The notes beneath the pieces are model-generated. The model did no database searches. It was not told where the DNA came from and was given only the letters and a program-made list of their open reading frames with translations. A DNA stretch of 64,000 bases, from assembly GCF_008122505.1 (NCBI RefSeq), contig NZ_VSSB01000001.1:2154891-2218890 (forward strand), written 5' to 3'. This document shows positions 7,660-16,212 of this stretch, in pieces (positions within the stretch are counted from its first letter, which is position 1; each line of letters opens with the position of its first letter). This DNA comes from Agromyces mariniharenae. GTDB taxonomy: Bacteria > Actinomycetota > Actinomycetes > Actinomycetales > Microbacteriaceae. The position numbers and the translations under genes were made by a program.

Positions 7660-9242
7660 CGGATGCCTCCGGGGAACACGAGCGAGACGTACGCTTCGGG
7701 ATTCACGAGGTCGAACGACGCGCGGTCGGTGAGCTCGAAGAGCGGACCGGCGAACACCGTGAGCAGCACCGTGACCACGACGAGCGTGGTCGTCGCCGCG
7801 ACCATGAGCACGGGCGTGGTGCGCGTCGCGGTGACGGTCGCGCCCTCCGGCGCCTCCTGCACCGACCCGAGCAGCACCGACTCGTAGCCCTCGAGCTCGT
7901 CGCGTCCGCGCCAGAACGCCATGTTCCAGAACCGCGTCAGGGCGTAGAGGGTGATGAGCGAGGTGGCGGCGCCCGCGGCGATCACGGCCCAGGTGAGCCA
8001 GGCCGTGCCCGCGGCATCCGGTGCGCCCGCCTGCTCGGCCCCGGCCAGGAACAGGCCCGCCTTGCCGAGGAACCCCGAGAACGGCGGGATGCCGCCGAGG
8101 TTCAGCGCCGGGATGAAGAACAGGACCGCGAGGAGCGGCGACGCCTTGAGCAGCCCGGCGAGCCGGTTGATCGACGTCGCGCCGCCGAAGCGCGCGATGA
8201 GTCCGGTGGTGAGGAACAGCGTGGTCTGCACGGTGATGTGGTGCACGACGTAGTAGATCGTCGACGCGAGGCCGAGCTGCGTGCCCACGGCGATGCCGAA
8301 GATCATGTAGCCGATGTGGCTCACGAGCGTGAACGACAGGAGTCGCTTGATGTCGGCCTGCGTGAGCGCGCCGAGGATGCCGATGAGCATCGTCAGCCCG
8401 CCGACCACCATGAGCAGCAGCGTGAGGTCGCTCTCGGTGAAGATCACGGTCTCGGTGCGGATGATCGCATAGACGCCGACCTTCGTGAGCAGGCCGGCGA
8501 AGACCGCGGTGACCGGGGCGGGGGCCGTCGGGTAGGAGTCGGGAAGCCAGAACGACAGCGGGAAGACCGCGGCCTTGATGCCGAACGCGATGAGCAGCAG
8601 CAGGTGCAGGATGAGCTGCACGCCGTCGGGGAGCTCCGCGAGCCGCACCGAGAGCTGCGCGATGTTCACGGTGCCGGTCGCGCCGTAGATGAGCGCGATC
8701 GCCGAGAGGAAGAACAGCGACGAGACGAGGCTCACGATGATGTAGGTGACGCCCGCGCGGATGCGCTCACCGGTGCCGCCGAGCGTGAGCAGCACGTAGC
8801 TCGCCGAGAGGAGGATCTCGAACCCGACGTAGAGGTTGAACAGGTCGCCCGCGATGAACGCGTTGAACACGCCCGCCGAGAGGATGAGGTAGCTCGGGTG
8901 GAAGATCGACACCGGCGTCTCGCGGTGGCGGTCGGCCACGCCCTGCCCGACGGCGTACACGAGCACGACGAGCAGCACGATCGCCGAGATGAGCAGCATG
9001 ATCGCCGAGAGGCGGTCGACGACGAGCACGATGCCGTGGGGCGCCGGCCATGCCCCGACCGAGACGACGGTCGGCTCGCCCGCGTCGACGGCGCCGAGCA
9101 GCACCGCGGCGATCACCACGACGCCGCCGAGCACGGTCGCGCTCACGCCCATCTGCGCGCGGCGGTGGCGGCCGAGGATGAGCGCGGTCGCCGCTCCGAG
9201 CAGGGGCAGCAGCACGACGAGCGGCACGAGCACGGCGGTCAT
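7656..9242 (-). CDS. mrpD: Mrp Na+/H+ antiporter subunit D (proton-conducting NuoN-like)
   Basis: 528 residues, about 14 membrane helices. It belongs to the NADH-quinone oxidoreductase N/M-like family: the SYVLLTLGGTGERI region, the conserved PLSFWLPDSYPTAPAPVTAVFAG stretch around residue 220, and the charged DIKRLLSFTLVSHIGYM segment are visible. Together with MrpA it carries out cation/proton exchange. A cytoplasmic loop near 420-450 separates the last two helices. It overlaps mrpC and mrpE by 4 bases on either side. Confidence 0.95.
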   Translation of the reverse strand: MTAVLVPLVVLLPLLGAATALILGRHRRAQMGVSATVLGGVVVIAAVLLGAVDAGEPTVVSVGAWPAPHGIVLVVDRLSAIMLLISAIVLLVVLVYAVGQGVADRHRETPVSIFHPSYLILSAGVFNAFIAGDLFNLYVGFEILLSASYVLLTLGGTGERIRAGVTYIIVSLVSSLFFLSAIALIYGATGTVNIAQLSVRLAELPDGVQLILHLLLLIAFGIKAAVFPLSFWLPDSYPTAPAPVTAVFAGLLTKVGVYAIIRTETVIFTESDLTLLLMVVGGLTMLIGILGALTQADIKRLLSFTLVSHIGYMIFGIAVGTQLGLASTIYYVVHHITVQTTLFLTTGLIARFGGATSINRLAGLLKASPLLAVLFFIPALNLGGIPPFSGFLGKAGLFLAGAEQAGAPDAAGTAWLTWAVIAAGAATSLITLYALTRFWNMAFWRGRDELEGYESVLLGSVQEAPEGATVTATRTTPVLMVAATTTLVVVTVLLTVFAGPLFELTDRASFDLVNPEAYVSLVFPGGIR

Positions 9243-9757
9243 CGGTCGTCACCCCCCTCGCTGCGGTCGCGGGCGGATGCCTCGAGCTCGAGTTCCTCCT
9301 CGAGCGCCTCGTCGGGCTCCTCGTCGCTCGCGTCGATGATCTCCTGGATGGCCGCGTCGTCGGCCGCGGAGCTGCGGATGAGGTCGGCGGCCTCCTCTGC
9401 GTCCTGCACGTCCTCCTCCTCGTCGTCGACGAGGTCGCCCTTCGTGCCGAGCTGGGCGAGCCACCACGACCGGTAGATGAGCGCGAGCATGAACGCGGTG
9501 ATGCCCAGGTTGATGACGATCGCCGTCAGCACGAAGGCCTGCGGCAGCGGGTCGGAGATCTCGTCGGGGTCGACGCCCACGCCGAGGATCGGAGCGAGGC
9601 CCGGCGCGCCGCTCATGAGGTAGATGAGGATGTTCACCGCGTTGCCGACGAGCAGGAAGCCGATGAGCACGCGCGTGAGGCTGCGCTCGAGCATGATCGA
9701 GATGCCCGCACCGAACAGCACGGCCATGAGCACCACGAGCGTGAGCGAGGCGGTCAT
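9239..9757 (-). CDS. mrpC: Mrp Na+/H+ antiporter subunit C (NuoK-like) with long acidic tail
   Basis: 172 residues. The first 110 or so are the normal NuoK-like MnhC core of three helices (GNAVNILIYLMSG, VLTAIVINLGITAFMLAL). The remaining 60 or so are an unusually long cytoplasmic tail made largely of Asp and Glu (EEEDVQDAEEAAD, EALEEELELEAS). Ordinary MrpC ends near residue 115. The acidic tail may bind cations, buffer the mouth of the complex or be a disordered spacer. The ATG at 9757 overlaps the stop of mrpA. Confidence 0.93.
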   Translation of the reverse strand: MTASLTLVVLMAVLFGAGISIMLERSLTRVLIGFLLVGNAVNILIYLMSGAPGLAPILGVGVDPDEISDPLPQAFVLTAIVINLGITAFMLALIYRSWWLAQLGTKGDLVDDEEEDVQDAEEAADLIRSSAADDAAIQEIIDASDEEPDEALEEELELEASARDRSEGGDDR

Positions 9758-12700
9758 CGGCGGGCCTCCCCTGCGTCGGCTCGGGCGTCGCCGCCGGTGC
9801 GGCCGGCGGTGGTGAGCGGCGTCTCGAGCTCGGCGTCGACGTGCTCGGGGCGCTCGGCGAGCTCGGGGCCCTCGCCCTGCTCGAGGTCGGCGCCGGCCGC
9901 CGCGCCGCCGCGATCGAGGTCGCCGCCCTCCTCGCTCTCGTCGCCCGCCAGCTCCTCCTGGCGATCGACCTCGCCGCCGAGCGAGCGGAGGATGTCGAGC
10001 ACGAGCCCGACGACCACCAGGTAGACGCCGATGTCGAACAGCGTCGAGGTGCCGATCGAGATGGTGCCGATGAGCGGGAGGTCGGCCTCGAACCAGGCAG
10101 ACTCGAGCGGGGCGGTGCCGAAGACGAGCGAGCCGGCCGCCGTGCCGGCTGCGAGCAGCAGTCCCGTGCCGAGCAGCCGGCCGGCGTCGACGGGGGCCGC
10201 CTCGCCGAGCTCGTACCGTCCGCCGGCGAGGTAGCGCGCGACGAGGGCGAGGCCCGCGAGCAGGCCGCCCGCGAAGCCGCCGCCCGGGGCGTTGTGGCCG
10301 ACGAACAGCAGGTAGACCGACACGATGATCGCGGGGTGGAACAGCAGCCGCACGAGCACCTCGATGAGGATCGAGCGGTTGCGCGGCGACAGGGTGCGGC
10401 CGGCGAGGAGCCACGTCTGCCGGGTCGATGCGGCCTCGGCCGCGGCATCCGTCTCGCCCTCGGTGTCGGCGAGGCTCGTGCGCGGGGCGCGGATGCTCGA
10501 CGCGGGCTCGGGCACCGGCCGCAGGCGCTGCCGCCGGTCGACGGGCACGTCGAGCTCGGCGAGGTCGAGCCGCGGCGCGCCGCCCGTGCGACCCGAGACG
10601 AAGATGAGGCTCGCGACGCCGGTGGCGACCGCGACGAGCACCGAGATCTCGCCGAGCGTGTCCCAGGCGCGGATGTCGACGAGCATGACGTTCACGATGT
10701 TCTTGCCGTGCGCCTCGATCGCGAGCGCCGGCAGCCCCTCGGCGATGGTCGGCTCGATGCGGGCGCCCAGCGCGACCAGGCCGATGATGCCCATCACGAT
10801 CCCGGCGAGCGCGCCGATGATGCCGCGCGCGACCTTGTGCACGGGCGGGTTGCGCTGCGCGATCTGCCGGGGCAGGCGGCGCAGCACCAGCACGAACACC
10901 ACGAGCACGATCGTCTCGACCAGCGCCTGCGTGAGCGCGAGGTCGGGCGCGCCCGACATGCCGAACAGCAGCACGAGCCCGTAGCCCGTGACGCTCACGA
11001 GCAGCACCGCCGTCATCCGCTGCCTCACCGTGGCGGCCGCGAGCCCAGCGATGGCCATGACGAACGCGAGGAACGGCTGCGCCGGGTAGTCCCAGAGCCG
11101 GATGCCGTCGGGCCAGGTGGTGTTCATGACGGATGCCGCGCCGAGCCCGCCGATGAACACCGTGACGATGATCGCCAGGTAGCCGGGCAGCCCGCGGTGC
11201 TGGATCGCGGTGGTCACGGCCGCGGCGACGCGGTCGACGACGGAGACGATGCCGAGGTACCCGCGTGCCGAGTCGACCATCGGGGTCACGGCGGCCTGCA
11301 GGCGGGCGACGCGAACGCGGCCCCAGACGAGCAGCGCGCCGAGCGCGAACACCGCGAGCGAGATCCAGAGCGCCGGCTCGAGTCCGTGCCAGAGCGCGAG
11401 GTGGTAGTCGTGCGGCCCCGGCAGCCCATCCGCGTAGGCGGCGAGGAGCGGCTCGATCGCGGAGATGGCGAACGCCGCGACGAGGCTCGCAGCAGACAGG
11501 ATGCCGGGGGCCAGGCCGATGAGCGGCGACTCCTCGTGCAGGGGTGTCGGCTCGAGGTCGGGGCGTGTCCAGAACGCGCCCCACACGAAGCGCACCGAGT
11601 ACGCGACGGTGAGCACCGAGCCGAGGAACGCACCGACGAGGGCGACCCACGCCCACGACTCGCCGGCCGCCGCCGCCTCGAGGAACGCCGTGAACACGGC
11701 CTCCTTCGCGACGAATCCGAGCAGCGGCGGCAGGCCCGCCATCGACGCCGCGGCGACGATCGCGATGGTCGCGATCACGGGCATCCGTCGTCCGAGACCG
11801 GAGAGCCTGCGCCAGTCTCGGGTGCCCGCGGCGTGGTCGACGATGCCGACCACGAGGAACAACGCGGCCTTGAACAGCGCGTGCGCGAGCAGCAGCGCGA
11901 CGCCCGCGAGGGCAGCGTCGCGGGTGCCGTACCCGGTGACGAGCACGAGGAAGCCGAGCTGGCTCACCGTGCCGTACGCGAGCAGGAGCTTGAGGTCGTA
12001 CTGGCGCAACGCGCGCCAGCCGCCGACGAGCATCGTGAGCACGCCGAGCCCGATGACGATCGGATGCCACACGTCGAGGTCGGCGTACCCGGGGGCCATG
12101 CGCGCGACCAGGTACACGCCCGCCTTCACCATCGCCGCGGCGTGCAGGTACGCGGACACCGGCGTGGGAGCGGCCATGGCCGCGGGGAGCCAGAAGTGGA
12201 ACGGCACCAGCGCGCTCTTGGAGATCGCGCCGACGAGCACGAGGGCGATGCCCCACTCGCCGGCCGCGCCGGTCACCGGGTTCGCGATGAGCTCGGAGAG
12301 CGAGGTCGTGCCGCCCGCGACCACGAGCAGCACGAGGCCGACGAGCATGGCGAGGCCGCCGAAGGTCGTGACGGTGAGCGCCTGCAGGGCGGCACCGCGG
12401 CTCTCCTTGCGGCCGGTGTAGTGGCCGATGAGGAGGTACGAGAGCACGCTCGTCGCCTCCCAGAAGACGAAGAGCAGGAAGACGTCGTCGGCGGTGACGA
12501 GGCCGAGCATCACGCCCGCGAAGGCGAGGAGGAGCGCCGCGAACCGACCGAGGGCGGGCTCGTCGTCGCGGAAGTAGTGCGTGCAGTAGAGCAGCACGAG
12601 CGCGCCCACGCCCGTGACGATGAGGGCGAGCAGGAGCGCGAGCGCGTCGAGCCGGAAGGACAGCGCGATGCCGAGCTGGGGGATCCAGGGCACGACCTCG

Positions 12701-12864
12701 ACGACCGGACGGCCCGCGACGACCCCGGGCAGCCAGGCGAGCAGCACGACGAAGACGGCGGCGGGGACGAGGGCGATGATCGGGAAGATGCGCCGGCCGA
12801 GGAGCCTCGTGGCGAGCGGCGTGAGGAGGGCGACGACGCCGAAGGCGACGAGGCTGGTGATCAT
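9754..12864 (-). CDS. mrpA: Mrp Na+/H+ antiporter subunit A fused to subunit B
   Basis: 1036 residues. Residues 1-780 are MrpA (NuoL-like): RLDALALLLALIVTGVGALVLLY, HFWLPAAMAAPTPVSAYLHAAAMVKAG and DLKLLLAYGTVSQLG are recognisable, followed by the MbhD-like segment. A linker of about 60 residues rich in charged residues follows, and then from about 860 a complete MrpB domain (NRSILIEVLVRLLFHPAI, GHNAPGGGFAGGL). The fusion replaces a separate mrpB gene and is usual in actinobacteria. I chose the ATG at 12864 (MITSLVAF), which has GGGAGG 5 bases upstream, over longer frames. It heads a run of ten genes and is divergent from the AAA ATPase gene. Confidence 0.93.
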   Translation of the reverse strand: MITSLVAFGVVALLTPLATRLLGRRIFPIIALVPAAVFVVLLAWLPGVVAGRPVVEVVPWIPQLGIALSFRLDALALLLALIVTGVGALVLLYCTHYFRDDEPALGRFAALLLAFAGVMLGLVTADDVFLLFVFWEATSVLSYLLIGHYTGRKESRGAALQALTVTTFGGLAMLVGLVLLVVAGGTTSLSELIANPVTGAAGEWGIALVLVGAISKSALVPFHFWLPAAMAAPTPVSAYLHAAAMVKAGVYLVARMAPGYADLDVWHPIVIGLGVLTMLVGGWRALRQYDLKLLLAYGTVSQLGFLVLVTGYGTRDAALAGVALLLAHALFKAALFLVVGIVDHAAGTRDWRRLSGLGRRMPVIATIAIVAAASMAGLPPLLGFVAKEAVFTAFLEAAAAGESWAWVALVGAFLGSVLTVAYSVRFVWGAFWTRPDLEPTPLHEESPLIGLAPGILSAASLVAAFAISAIEPLLAAYADGLPGPHDYHLALWHGLEPALWISLAVFALGALLVWGRVRVARLQAAVTPMVDSARGYLGIVSVVDRVAAAVTTAIQHRGLPGYLAIIVTVFIGGLGAASVMNTTWPDGIRLWDYPAQPFLAFVMAIAGLAAATVRQRMTAVLLVSVTGYGLVLLFGMSGAPDLALTQALVETIVLVVFVLVLRRLPRQIAQRNPPVHKVARGIIGALAGIVMGIIGLVALGARIEPTIAEGLPALAIEAHGKNIVNVMLVDIRAWDTLGEISVLVAVATGVASLIFVSGRTGGAPRLDLAELDVPVDRRQRLRPVPEPASSIRAPRTSLADTEGETDAAAEAASTRQTWLLAGRTLSPRNRSILIEVLVRLLFHPAIIVSVYLLFVGHNAPGGGFAGGLLAGLALVARYLAGGRYELGEAAPVDAGRLLGTGLLLAAGTAAGSLVFGTAPLESAWFEADLPLIGTISIGTSTLFDIGVYLVVVGLVLDILRSLGGEVDRQEELAGDESEEGGDLDRGGAAAGADLEQGEGPELAERPEHVDAELETPLTTAGRTGGDARADAGEARR

Positions 12865-12924
12865 CCGACCTCCCAGCACTCGCGCAACATTCCGTCCGAG
12901 CAGTCTATCGGAGTTCGCCAAATG

Positions 12925-12956
12925 TTTAGGTCGCTTTATCGATGCTTCATAAAGCG
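12925..12956. promoter_or_regulatory. AT-rich promoter with 8-bp inverted repeat
   Basis: In the short divergent spacer, arms CGCTTTAT (12932-12939) and ATAAAGCG (12949-12956) form a perfect inverted repeat around 9 bases, in an AT-rich patch unlike its surroundings. A weak plus-strand promoter overlaps it: TTTAGG at 12925-12930, 17 bases, CATAAA at 12948-12953. A regulator binding here could control the ATPase gene and perhaps mrpA. Confidence 0.5.
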
Positions 12957-12981
12957 TGCAAAACCTCCTAAGCTACGGGTC

Positions 12982-14202
12982 GTGGACGCCGTCAGCAATC
13001 CGTACACGCCCAACGCCGGGGCCGCTCCAGAGATCGTGGTCGGCCGGGACGACCTGCTCGAGGCCTTCACCGTCCTGCTCCAGCGCCTCGAGCGGAGTCG
13101 CACCGAGCAGTCGATGATCATCACCGGGCTCCGGGGCGTCGGCAAGACCGTCCTCCTCGGCAAGTTCGGCGAGATCGCGCGTCGTGCGGGCTGGGAGGTG
13201 GTCGAGCTCGAGGCGAGCAAGCACGACGACACGCGCTTCCGCCAGGCGATGTTCTCGCAGCTCAAGGCCGCCCTGCTCCGGCTCTCGCCGCGGGCGCGAT
13301 GGACGGACCGAGCCCGACGCGCAGCGGAGGTGCTGAGCGCCTTCGCGGTCTCCGTCGACCAGAAGGGCACGTTCAGCGTCTCCTGGGACGTGCCCGCTGC
13401 GGAGGGCGCCGGCGACCACGGCGACCTCTCGATGGACCTGACCGACGTGTTCGTCGCCCTGGGAGAGGCGGCCGAGGAGCAGGACCGAGGGGTCGCCCTC
13501 CTCATCGACGAGGTCCAGTTCCTCGGGCGGAGCCAGCTCGAGGCGCTCATCCAGGCCGTGCACAAGACCGTGCAGCGCCGGCTGCCCATCACCTTCGTCG
13601 GCGCGGGCCTGCCCCAGATCGCGGAGCTGGCCGGCGACGCGAAGAGCTACGCGGAGCGGCTGTTCACCTTCCCGACGGTCGGGTCGCTCGACGAGGAGGA
13701 CGCGGCGAAGGCCCTGGTCGAGCCCGCCCTCGTCGAGGGCGTGACCTTCGACGACGACGCGGTGGAGCTCGCGATCCGCATCACCCAGGGGTACCCGTAC
13801 TTCATCCAGGAGCTCGGCTACCAGGTCTGGGGCGTCGCGACCGAGCACCGCGTCCGTCGCGCCGACGTGGCGACCGCCCGCGAGGCGTACGAGGCCAAGC
13901 TCGACGGCTCGTTCTTCCGGGTGCGCCTCGATCGGGCAACACCGCTGCAGACCTCCTACCTGCGGGCGATGGCCGAACTCGGCTCGAAGCCGCAGAAGGC
14001 ATCGGATGTCGCGAGGGTCATGGGGCGGGAGTCGACCCAGGTCGGGCCGACCCGGGCCGAGCTGATCGACATGGGCCTCCTGTACACGCCCGAGCACGGC
14101 TACGCCGCGTTCACCGTTCCCGACTTCGACGCCTTCATGCTGCGGGCGGTCCCCGAGCTCCACGTGCCCGAGATCCAGAAGCGCAAGCGGAGGGACGACT
14201 GA
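12982..14202 (+). CDS. AAA-type ATPase (ORC/Cdc6-like ATP-binding protein)
   Basis: 406 residues from a GTG at 12982. It starts NPYTPNAG, a leader common in a large actinobacterial ATPase group. Walker A is GLRGVGKT (49-56), Walker B is ALLIDEVQF (172-180), and a winged-helix-like C-terminus (TSYLRAMAELG, ASDVARVMGRESTQVGPTRAELIDMGLLY) suggests DNA or protein binding. An in-frame ATG at 12922 would add MFRSLYRC..., but that stretch overlaps the promoter palindrome, so I prefer the GTG; no clear ribosome site precedes it and the transcript may be leaderless. The stop TGA shares a base with the ATG of the sulfurtransferase. The role is unknown. Confidence 0.85.
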   Translation: MDAVSNPYTPNAGAAPEIVVGRDDLLEAFTVLLQRLERSRTEQSMIITGLRGVGKTVLLGKFGEIARRAGWEVVELEASKHDDTRFRQAMFSQLKAALLRLSPRARWTDRARRAAEVLSAFAVSVDQKGTFSVSWDVPAAEGAGDHGDLSMDLTDVFVALGEAAEEQDRGVALLIDEVQFLGRSQLEALIQAVHKTVQRRLPITFVGAGLPQIAELAGDAKSYAERLFTFPTVGSLDEEDAAKALVEPALVEGVTFDDDAVELAIRITQGYPYFIQELGYQVWGVATEHRVRRADVATAREAYEAKLDGSFFRVRLDRATPLQTSYLRAMAELGSKPQKASDVARVMGRESTQVGPTRAELIDMGLLYTPEHGYAAFTVPDFDAFMLRAVPELHVPEIQKRKRRDD

Positions 14203-15088
14203 TGACCGCGCCCATCCTCATGAACGTCGACGACCTGGCGAGCCGGCTCGACGACGAGCGGGAGGGGCAGGCGGACACCCGCACGGTCGTGCTCGACGTG
14301 CGCTGGTCGCTGGCCGTGCCCGACGGTCGTCCCGCATTCCTCGACGGGCATGTCCCCGGGGCCGTCTACGTCGACCTCGACCACGAGCTCGCCGACCACT
14401 CGGTCGAGGGACGCGGGCGGCATCCGCTGCCGTCGGAGGCGGCGTTCACCGAGGCCATGCGTGCCTGGGGACTGCACGACGGCGACACCGCCGTGGTGAT
14501 GGACGACCTCGGCAACCAGTCCGCGGCGCGTGCGTGGTGGCTGCTGCGCCACGCCGGGTTCGGCGACGTGCGGATGCTCGACGGCGGGCTCGGGGCCTGG
14601 CTCGCGGCGGGGCATCCGCTCGAACAGGGACCGACGACCGTGGAACGGGGCGACGCCACCGCGCACTTCGGTGCGATGCCCGTGATCGACGCCGACGGCG
14701 TGGCCGCGCTGCCCGCGACCGGGGTCGTGCTCGACTCGCGAGCCGGCGTACGCTACCGCGGCGAGGTCGAGCCCATCGACCCGCGGGCCGGTCACGTGCC
14801 CGGCGCGCTCTCCCTCCGACTGCGGAGAACCTCGACGTTGACGGGCGCTTCCTCCCACCCGAGGAGCTGCGAGCGAAGTATGCCGCGCTCGGCATTCAGC
14901 CGGACACCTCGACGGCGACCTACTGCGGCTCGGGCATCACCGCCGCGCACCAGGTCGCGGCGCTCGCGCTCGCGGGTGTCGACGCCGCGCTCTTCCCGGG
15001 GTCGTGGAGCCAGTGGTCGAACGAGCCCGGCCGCCCCGTCGCGACGGGTGCCGAACCGGGCGGGCCGGTGGCTCCCACCCGGGGCTGA
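14202..15088 (+). pseudogene. Sulfurtransferase (tandem rhodanese), frameshifted
   Basis: Two rhodanese domains of the thiosulfate/3-mercaptopyruvate sulfurtransferase family, about 295 residues if intact. The N-terminal half (VVLDVRWSL, GHVPGAVYVDLDHEL, ARAWWLLRHAGFGDVRMLDGG) is in the frame of the ATG at 14202. After GHVPGALSL near 14815 the sequence continues in another frame (PTAENLDVDGRFLPPEEL) up to the catalytic cysteine in TYCGSGIT (TGC at 14924-14926) and LFPGSWSQWSNEPGRPV. Adding one base near 14815-14820 restores a full-length enzyme, so either one base was lost in the genome or in the assembly. As written, the product loses its active-site cysteine. It is coupled to the ATPase gene by TGATG. 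Confidence 0.8.
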
Positions 15089-15288
15089 TCCCGTCAGCCC
15101 ATGCCGGGCAGCTCGAGGAACTCGAGCACCTCGATCGAGGCGCCGTCGAGCATGAGGTGACGACGCGGCGCAGGCGCAGTTCCTGTCCGTCGCGTGGTCG
15201 CTCGTGCTCGGACGACTGGTGGAGCACGCCTCGACCACGGCCGCGGCCCGGCCGGAACTGCGGGCGGCGCGACCGAAGCACCCGGGCG
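15089..15288. other. 200-bp spacer with possible gene remnant
   Basis: No intact gene. On the minus strand, codons from about 15153 down to a TGA at 15094-15096 read HLMLDGASIEVLEFLELPGMG, which looks like a genuine C-terminus, while its apparent upstream part (QELRLRRVVT) lies in another frame. On the plus strand 15163-15280 also has protein-like codon use without a start. I take it as a probable decayed gene end or as chance in GC-rich DNA. Confidence 0.25.
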
Positions 15289-16104
15289 CTACGCCTCGGG
15301 GCGACGCCCGACGGCGATGAGCGTCGACAGGTCGACGACGACGACGTCGTCGCCCGCGACCGACGCGAGGTAGCGTTCGCGCACCGCAGCGATCCGCTCG
15401 TCGTCGAGGCCGGCGAGCGCCGAGCGGAGCCGAGTGCCCTCGACGAGCTGCCAGGCGAGCTCGGGCGTGAGGTCGACGTGCCGCTGCACCTCCTCGGCGC
15501 GAACGCCGAGGAGGCCGAGCTCGGTCAGCCAGTGCGCGAGGTTCCCCGCGCTGTCGGCGACGTCGACCGTGAGGGCGGCCGGGCTCGCCTCGGCATCGTC
15601 ATCGCGGTCGCGAACGGCGGCCGCCAGCAGCCCCGGGAGCGGATCGAGCGCGTCGCGTGCCCACGCCGCGATCACGACGCGGCCGCCGGGTCGTGCACGC
15701 TCGACGAGGTGACGGGTTCCCGCCTCGACGTCGTCGAACGCCGCGACGCCCAGGACGCACTGCACGAGGTCGTAGCCGGTCGGCTCCCACCCGGCGGGAT
15801 CGGCGACGTGCAGCTGCAGCTGCGGCATCCGCTCGCCCGCCCGCTCGCGGGCCAGCGACACCAGCGACTCGGACGGCTCGACGGCGTCGACGAGCCCGCC
15901 GATGCCGACGAGCTCGGCCGTCGGCAGGGCGGATGCCCCGTCGCGGGCGTACGCGTCGAGCACGCGTTCGTCGAACCGCGGATGCGAGCGTAGCAGCACG
16001 GCCGTCGAGATCGTGTTCCAGAGCACCTCGTCGAGGCCGGCGACGGAGTCGGCCGTCCCGGCGAACTCCCCCGCGGAATCGGGTACGGTCGTCGTGTCCC
16101 CCAT
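15289..16104 (-). CDS. Class I SAM-dependent methyltransferase-like protein
   Basis: 271 residues with a methyltransferase layout: VLDAYARDGAS at 48-58 in place of the usual VLDxGxGxG, DAVEPSESLV for the acidic end of strand 2, DLVQCVLGVAAFDDVEAGTRHLVERARPGGRVVIAAW for motifs post-II and III, and a final beta hairpin VVVVDLSTLIAVGRRP. The glycine loop is degenerate (YARDG), so SAM binding is likely but not certain. The ATG at 16104 follows a weak GGGCAG. It is divergent from the FKBP gene, with about 110 bases between starts. The methyl acceptor is unknown. Confidence 0.7.
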   Translation of the reverse strand: MGDTTTVPDSAGEFAGTADSVAGLDEVLWNTISTAVLLRSHPRFDERVLDAYARDGASALPTAELVGIGGLVDAVEPSESLVSLARERAGERMPQLQLHVADPAGWEPTGYDLVQCVLGVAAFDDVEAGTRHLVERARPGGRVVIAAWARDALDPLPGLLAAAVRDRDDDAEASPAALTVDVADSAGNLAHWLTELGLLGVRAEEVQRHVDLTPELAWQLVEGTRLRSALAGLDDERIAAVRERYLASVAGDDVVVVDLSTLIAVGRRPEA

Positions 16105-16212
16105 CTGCCCATTCTCGTCCTGATCCGGCGGAAATCCGAAGTCTCAGGCAATCAAAAGCCGCACCGGGCAGACTGGCAGTTCGCGTTCCCGATCGAAACG
16201 AGAATCCCCGTC

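Noticed and set aside
9841..12900. Very long plus-strand frame running into the AAA ATPase
   Set aside because: The part before about 12920 is antisense to mrpA with a highly charged, low-complexity product; the ATPase begins only at 12922 or 12982.
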